Shown here piece by piece: positions 58,471 through 64,000 of a stretch of DNA of 64,000 nucleotides (the stretch's first letter is position 1; every line of letters starts with the position of its first letter). Both the position numbers and the translations under genes were made by a program. The notes beneath the pieces are model-generated. The model saw only the letters and a program-made list of their open reading frames with translations. It did no database searches and was not told the origin of the DNA. The DNA is from Metaphire vulgaris (taxonomy: Eukaryota > Annelida > Clitellata > Crassiclitellata > Megascolecidae): NCBI GenBank assembly GCA_018105865.1, contig CM030848.1, positions 3,643,501 through 3,707,500 of the forward strand, in the 5' to 3' direction.

Positions 58471-58884
58471 TCGCATCTATTTATAAAATGCATGCCGGAG
58501 ATATCCTTGGAGGTTTCTATAGCAACCTCGCCGCCATTTAATTTCGTCTTCGTTTTGTTTAATGAATTCGATAAATAAATGTGAAAATGTAAGAAATAAG
58601 TCTTTGTTTTTATTAGGTTAGCACATTTTCAATTCATACCTTGATTACTTTATAATGTTAACAAGAGTGCGTGAAAGACATGCTATGATTCAATTCATGT
58701 TTTGAATTGAAGTTAGCGTTGCTCTATTCTTGACGTTTCAATTTTATCTAGCACTATTCGATATTTGATATCTGTGCTTGCTAATTGTGTTATTGATTTT
58801 GTGGTGCATGCCGAAAATTTGGTGTAATTGCAAATATTGATTTATAAAACTTATGATGCAAGATTTGCCTTAACCGTGGAAAAT
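58471..58884. other. No recognised feature
   Basis: AT-rich spacer after the LINE tail. Confidence 0.5.
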
Positions 58885-59060
58885 AGTACTTAGTCCGTCC
58901 ACGTGCTGGAAGCACTTCGGGTAGCGCAGAATGTTCCCCAGCTTAACCGGTCATTGACCAGATTCTGGGCCTTGCACCATGACAGACCAATGTGCAGCAG
59001 GTCTTGTTCAACAGTTTTCCTCCATGTTTCCACTATGTTCCTCCATAGAAAATAGAAATG
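58885..59060 (-). pseudogene. RTE-like LINE 3' end fragment
   Basis: The minus strand reads WRNIVETWRKTVEQDLLHIG, LSWCKAQNLVNDRLSWGTFC, then ATRSASSTWTD and a stop, the pattern of RTE-like protein ends (W..TVE.DL...GLSW..A..L..DR..W). Confidence 0.6.
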
Positions 59061-59098
59061 AAAATTTTATTCTGGAAACCAGCAGACTTGGCTGAAGC

Positions 59099-60251
59099 CA
59101 GTGGCGGCTGGTGACTATGTCGCTGGGTTGCACAACCCCCAACGCAACCGCCAATTTTTCTCTACACAATTTGTCAATAACAATAATAATTTCTCACGGA
59201 ATTTTGTCTTGTACAGCAAGCCAATTCCCTATCAGGGAAATTAATAGAGTTGAGCATTTGACTGTGCTCCGGCGGCTGTGCGGTGCGTTGTGAACCATTT
59301 GTGTCGCTACACAGTAGTGACACGATTTCCACGCTAGCATATACTTCATAGCCTGTAATGCAGCATTACTGAAGACAACTTGCCTTGAGGAAGTGGGCGT
59401 GGCTGGGTTGCAGATAAGGAGTGACACACATGTTTCAACTGGCAGAGACTATAAATAACTCTCTGCATGGGAGGGTGTTGTGTTGCCAACATGCTTAAGG
59501 CTTAAGGCGTGTATGACTGTATGTCCTTTGCTGTATGAAGCCGAGGTGACAGAACTGAGGGTAGAGGCATATTATAGACCTAATAATACTTAACTTTGTT
59601 TAAATAAATCATGTGTTTTTTTAGGGCTGCTAACGATTAATTTATATTTAATAGTTAACTTTTTTAAAATGAACAATTAATTAATAGCTAATTTTGATTA
59701 AAGCCAAAAATTAAAATTTATGGTGTCATAAGTAACATTTATTAAACGTACTTGTTGAAAATCTAAATAACCCTGGAACATCTTTTTTATATGTCATCAT
59801 TTAACCAACTACGCAAACAGACAAGTTTATTGACATTATTTGGTTCAAGTGATGAGCAGGTCTTATTGACAATATATCTCAGCCGCCATTTTTTTACTTT
59901 TTGACTAACTGTACATTTGTAAGTAAGTGATGGGTCGATTAATCGTTAATAAAATTTAATCGTTAAAATTTTTTAACGATTAATCGATTAATTAATTGTT
60001 AACTTTTGCAGCCCTAGTATTTTTTTATTAATTAGGTCTATGCAGTATAGTTTCAACTGTTACATAACGTTAGCTAGATTAATTACCTAGGAATAATTAT
60101 ATTCGTGCTGAGGCAATATGCTGGGGAAAAACAATCACTATCCACATAATAGGACCACATTGGAACCGAAGTATCCCAGGCTAATTTTAAGGTTGAAATT
60201 TTTCTCATTAACATTGCAACCCCCACTTCTTAGACCCACCAGCCGCCACTG
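59099..60251. mobile_element. 1.15-kb hAT element with nested MITE
   Basis: Ends CAGTGGCGGCTGGTGACTAT and ACCCACCAGCCGCCACTG, exact duplication GCTGAAGC (59091-59098, 60252-60259). No transposase; contains the MITE at 59622-60016. Confidence 0.97.
59622..60016. mobile_element. MITE with TAGGGCTGC ends
   Basis: Ends TAGGGCTGCTAACGATTAAT and TTAACTTTTGCAGCCCTA. ATTAATCG-type repeats inside can fold back. Flanking T-rich octamers TGTTTTTT and GTATTTTT are only similar, so the superfamily (probably hAT) is inferred. Confidence 0.8.
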
Positions 60252-60259
60252 GCTGAAGC

Positions 60260-60830
60260 ATTGGACAGTGGACACCATCATTTAAGATTTATTTCACAGG
60301 GTGTAGAGCACGGTTATTCGATTAAATTTTATGGAGGTCTTTTTTATGACTGGTACCCAAGGGCCAGGTGTTTTTGAAATCAGTAGTTGCAATTAATCAA
60401 TAGTTCATAAGTATTAGAAAAAGTTATAGTTTCAGTATCTCCACGGGCCATTTCACAGCCCTTGAGAGGGCGGAGCAACAAACCGACGAGCCGTTTTCAA
60501 AGCTTCCTGCACATGATTGGCTGATATGAACAGCTGCTTGGAGTATAGAAAAGGCAGATAAACAGCGAGTTGAGTGTCAATTTAGGTTGTTATTACCCAG
60601 CAGTAGGGGTATGGAGGACTTTGAACAGTACTGTCAATTGACGATGGGGTTGCAACCAAATGTGACTCATTCAATATGACTGGGGCAACTTCAAAGGTGT
60701 CGGCAGCAATGAAGACACAGAGGAAGAGGAAGTATGACAACCTCCTACAGACTTTGGCGGCCACTCTCTAAGCATTGGACTTTCTTTGGTGATTTATGGA
60801 GGCTAATGGCGAAACTTACTCTATGTATGC
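60260..60830. other. No assigned gene; short secreted-like frame
   Basis: A 60-codon minus frame at 60582-60764 begins MAAKVCRRLSYFLFLCVFIA, which looks like a signal peptide, but nothing else supports it. Confidence 0.4.
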
Positions 60831-61062
60831 CAGGGGTGCACAACCTTTTAAGGATGAAGGGCCACATTTTTCGGTTCCAAGACTCCGCGGGCCACATGCA
60901 TTTTTTTATCACACAGAAGTGGTACGTTGACAGTAACCGTTAATAGCAATATTTAATATGGTTACGGATAAAATTTAATTCGACAGGACTAATGGAATTA
61001 ATAGAATTTCTGATGAATACAATCAATCCAGTAGGAACAAATGAAATTGAAATGATTGGTAA

Positions 61063-63421
61063 CACTGGTCAACAAATTTTATGCAAGTTTTTGTTTCCTC
61101 TACAAATTTTGGTGAAACTAATAGATTTTGACTTGCTGAACACAAATATGTAATTAGAATTTCTGTATCACGTAAGGTTTTTAAGAAATCGACAATTTAG
61201 CATTTAGTATTGTAACGTCTTCTGCAACATAATCCTACAGAAGGATCTAGGCAATAATGACAAGACATGAGAAAATTAGAAATGTTTTGCTGTAGATTTT
61301 CGTTTGTAGTCACTGTCCTGTGCTTCAATCAGTGACCAACAGTAGTCTCCGAGCATAGACGGACTCCACTTTCCCCTAAGCGTTTCTCGATGCTGGCAAT
61401 GTCTTTGTGAAATCTTTCACCATGTTCATCACTGAGCGAGATTGTCCGGGAAGAAGTCCAAGTGAGAATGAAGGAAGTGTATCTTCAGTGACATGTTGCA
61501 TTTCATTGTCTTGTAAGCTTGTAGCAGATTTTTAACTTGTTCAACATAGTTTGGCGCCTTGTAGTTGCCCAGAAAGTTAGCAACAACATCCCTGAAGGCT
61601 GTCCAGGCAACATGATTGCACCTGCAGAAGGCCCTTAAAGTGACTGTCCTTGAGCATCTCTCGAATCTGTGGGCAAACAAAAACGCCTTCTTTTATTTTA
61701 GCATCACTGGTGCATGGAAACCTCTGTCGTAAGTATGTAAAGGCTTCACTTTCTTTGTTCATTGCTTTGACAAAGTTTTTCATTAACCCAAGTTTGATGT
61801 GCAAAGGTGGGAGATAAATGTTCTTTGGATCAAAGAGAGGATCATGTTTAACGTTCTTCTGTCCTGGAACCAAGTCCCTGCAAGGTGGCCAGACCTTTCT
61901 CACATAATGTGAAAGCTCGGCTGTCCCACTTGCAAAGAAAGCAGCAGTACTTGGTGTAGCCTAGCTGCAGACCGAGTAGAATTGCAACAACTTTCAGATC
62001 TTCACATATATTCCAGTTGTATCTCGAGTATTCTATGTGTTTCAATAGCAGCTGCATGTTCTCATATGTTTCCTTCATGTAAGCAGCATGTCCAATGGGT
62101 ACTGAAGGGTATGAATTGCCATTGTGCAGCAAAACAGCCTTTAAACTTAACAGCGAAGAGTCAACAAAAGTCGCCATTCGGATGGATTGTGCTTACAGCC
62201 GAAAGCAGAAAGCAATCCATCAATGTCAATGCAAAAAGTAAGACTGTCGATTTTTTGAAGATTCGAGTCAAGTCTTCAGTTCTGAAATACTGAAACTTTT
62301 GTACCTGGAGAGAGCAGATTCCATCCTTGCAACCTAGATCCAAGCAATTCTGCTTGATTTTTTGACAAATCTAAGTCTCTGACCAGATCATTGAGCTCTG
62401 CCTGAGAAATCAAATGAGGATTGCTGGATGTCGATGGCTCAAACTCTGGGTCTTCCGTAGCTGAATCATCAACTATCTGCAGCATTTCATCTGTCTCTGC
62501 ATGATCGTCCCTCGTCCTCCAGTGTCCAAAACTCGGGGGTTTGGAACAGGAAGACTCTCGTCGTGTGGAACTGGTCTCATTGCGAGGCAAGGTTAGGATA
62601 CTCAATAGACTTCCTATTCTTTGAAGAAAATCCTGTAACATTCGTCATGCAGAAATAGCAATCCGTTACATGATTATTCTGCTCCTCCATATCAATGGTA
62701 TGGCGAATGGCATGGATGGGACGCTTACCTGCAAGCCAAGCTCGCAGACTGGTAGCACAAGATGAACAACATATATGAGGTATCCATACTTTGTCCTGGT
62801 CGCCAATTTTGCATCCAAAGTATAACTCATATCCTTTCTTTATGATTGCTGTCATACTCCGCTTCTGTGATTTCAACGTAAACTCTCCACAGATGTAGCA
62901 AAACGTGTCACTGCTATTGCAACATCGACGCGACATTTCAGAAACTTTAATTAAATTAGTTAATATATTCAATTCACAGCCTTTAACTAAACAGCTATAT
63001 CTCATCAAATAGAAAGACTGCAGCTGCTTCCTAGTGCTGCTTGGTATTTATGGACTGTTACCATAGCAACAATACATGCTAGGCATGTAGTCTTGAAGAC
63101 AGGTTTGGCACGTCTGGGCATGTCTGGACATGCCTAATTATACTAATTTTCAAAATCCATGTAGTTAAGTGAGCCAGCAGTGCATATTACATCTGTTATG
63201 GCGGTCACATAAGATTCTTGCCCAACCTGAATACCCATAACTCAGATAACTCTCGAAAACCACGATTTTAAAATTCTTATAATTTTAAAATTTAAAATCA
63301 GCTTTTTCTAAAAAAAACTGACGTGATAGGAACATTTCAAAATTATTCCTGTAATCAGCATGACAAAATCTACCTGGAACACCAGAAATTGCACAGGAAA
63401 CAAAAACCTTGTTGACCAGTG
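61063..63421 (-). mobile_element. CMC-like DNA transposon, copy 2
   Basis: Ends CACTGGTCAACAA and TTGTTGACCAGTG as in copy 1; TAA flanks both sides (61060-61062, 63422-63424). It differs from copy 1 mainly by small indels. Confidence 0.92.
61276..63008 (-). pseudogene. Putative CMC-like transposase, frameshifted (copy 2)
   Basis: Same domain order as copy 1, with its own set of indels. The N-terminal frame is longer here (143 codons from 63008 through DCYFCMTNVTGFSSKNRKS). NIYLPPLHIKLGLMKNFVKA and EAFTYLRQRFPCTSDAKIKE stay joined at 61577-61903, a stretch broken in copy 1. The frame breaks near 62640, 62280, 62177 and 61580. A short deletion removes part of GAVSDEHGE, so the acidic motif is damaged. 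Confidence 0.8.
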
Positions 63422-63559
63422 TAATTTAAATGTAGAATTACAGGTTAAGGTCTTGTTAATAAAAAAATACTATGACCATGTTCAGTGATTAATTCATAAC
63501 ATTTTAAAAGGAAAGGTCAATCGCGTTTTTAAAAATAGCCAATGGAGTTGTTAAGACTG

Positions 63560-64000
63560 AACGTCTTTAACAATTTTATTCATATTTTGTGGCAGTTCAC
63601 TTGCTGCAACTTTCAAAACCGAGCATTCAACCCGAACCTTAGAACATTCTTTTCAATTTCATTACAGAAAATGGTTTGTTCACACAAGTAGGCCTAAGTG
63701 TTTCCAAATGTGAGAAATCTGCAACCTAAATTCTTAGGTTTTACTAATCTCTTGGGGCAGAGATTTCTGTAAACTGTCAGTATCTCAGTATCCTTAAGAA
63801 CCGTTTTTAATTCGTCTGAACACTGGAGATGAAAGGCCTCAAGCAGAAACTGAGTACACATCACAAGAGAAATTGTGAGAAATCGGCTGTGAAATTCATT
63901 AAATTGATTCAGCAATAGATCACATATACCACAGTATTCAGAAAAGTCGCATCGATGCTAAATCCGAAAAGTTAATAAGCAGACCGGAAAATGGACAAGA
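63560..64000 (-). pseudogene. hAT transposase C-terminus
   Basis: The minus strand from 63915 reads FNEFHSRFLTISLVMCTQFL, LEAFHLQCSDELKTVLKD and GCRFLTFGNT, then past a frameshift near 63690 YLCEQTFSVMKLKKNVLRFG and LNARFLKVAASELPQNMNKI. FG(S/N)TYLCEQTFSVMK is the hallmark of the hAT dimerisation region of the ZBED/SCAND3-like type. The N-terminal part is outside the window. Confidence 0.8.

Larger units (their letters stand above)
60831..64000 (-). mobile_element. Autonomous-type hAT element, runs off the window
   Basis: The left end CAGGGGTGCACAACCTTTTA at 60831 is hAT-like. The minus-strand transposase C-terminus starts about 140 bp beyond the inserted CMC-like element (61063-63421). The right end and target duplication lie outside the window. 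Confidence 0.75.

Overview
This is eukaryotic nuclear DNA from an animal, most likely a marine invertebrate. Coding segments are interrupted by GT-AG introns. There are CR1-like and RTE-like LINEs, SINEs with 5S rRNA and tRNA heads, hAT, CMC, P-like and Helitron DNA elements, many microsatellites, and an often repeated AGGCCTA-type hexamer/heptamer that I associate (from memory, not tested) with invertebrate deuterostomes. No bacterial operon, plasmid or phage structure is present, and the species cannot be named from the sequence.

Almost the whole window is transposon sediment. 1-11.5 kb: a CR1-like LINE remnant, two RTE-like LINEs on the minus strand (one split by a plus-strand RTE with a clean target duplication), then a second CR1-like LINE holding an identical 60-bp inverted repeat. 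11.5-13.2 kb: a possible solo LTR and LINE debris. 13.8-20.9 kb: the best host-gene candidate, two minus-strand exons (signal peptide + PAN/apple-like domain, then the first half of a C-type lectin domain) that join in phase across a 6.5-kb intron packed with SINEs and nested hAT elements. 21-26.5 kb: a minus-strand CR1-like LINE split by a hAT, and a reverse-transcriptase C-terminal fragment. 27-32 kb: a hAT remnant, a perfect 21-bp-stem palindrome and several Helitron-like elements. 32.4-34.5 kb: three nested hAT-like elements. 36-41 kb: RTE and CR1-like LINE debris and a broken PIN-like nuclease ORF.

42.6-45.5 kb holds a multi-exon P-element-like transposase gene whose THAP halves appear in the wrong places; a THAP-like ORF that has lost a zinc ligand lies downstream at 46.8-47.3 kb. 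49.8-58.5 kb is one CR1-like LINE exploded by two large insertions; one is a hAT MITE that itself contains a 2.4-kb element with CACTGGTCAACAA ends and TTA target duplication. A second copy of that element, with TAA duplication, sits at 61.1-63.4 kb inside a different hAT that runs off the window. The two copies tie a poorly characterised invertebrate ORF family to a CMC-type (CACTA/Mirage/Chapaev) transposon.

Almost all element borders given here rest on matching terminal inverted repeats plus 8-bp (hAT), 3-bp (CMC) or ~10-bp (LINE/SINE) target duplications read directly in the sequence. Apart from the lectin-like gene and perhaps the P-like gene, I see no convincing cellular gene.
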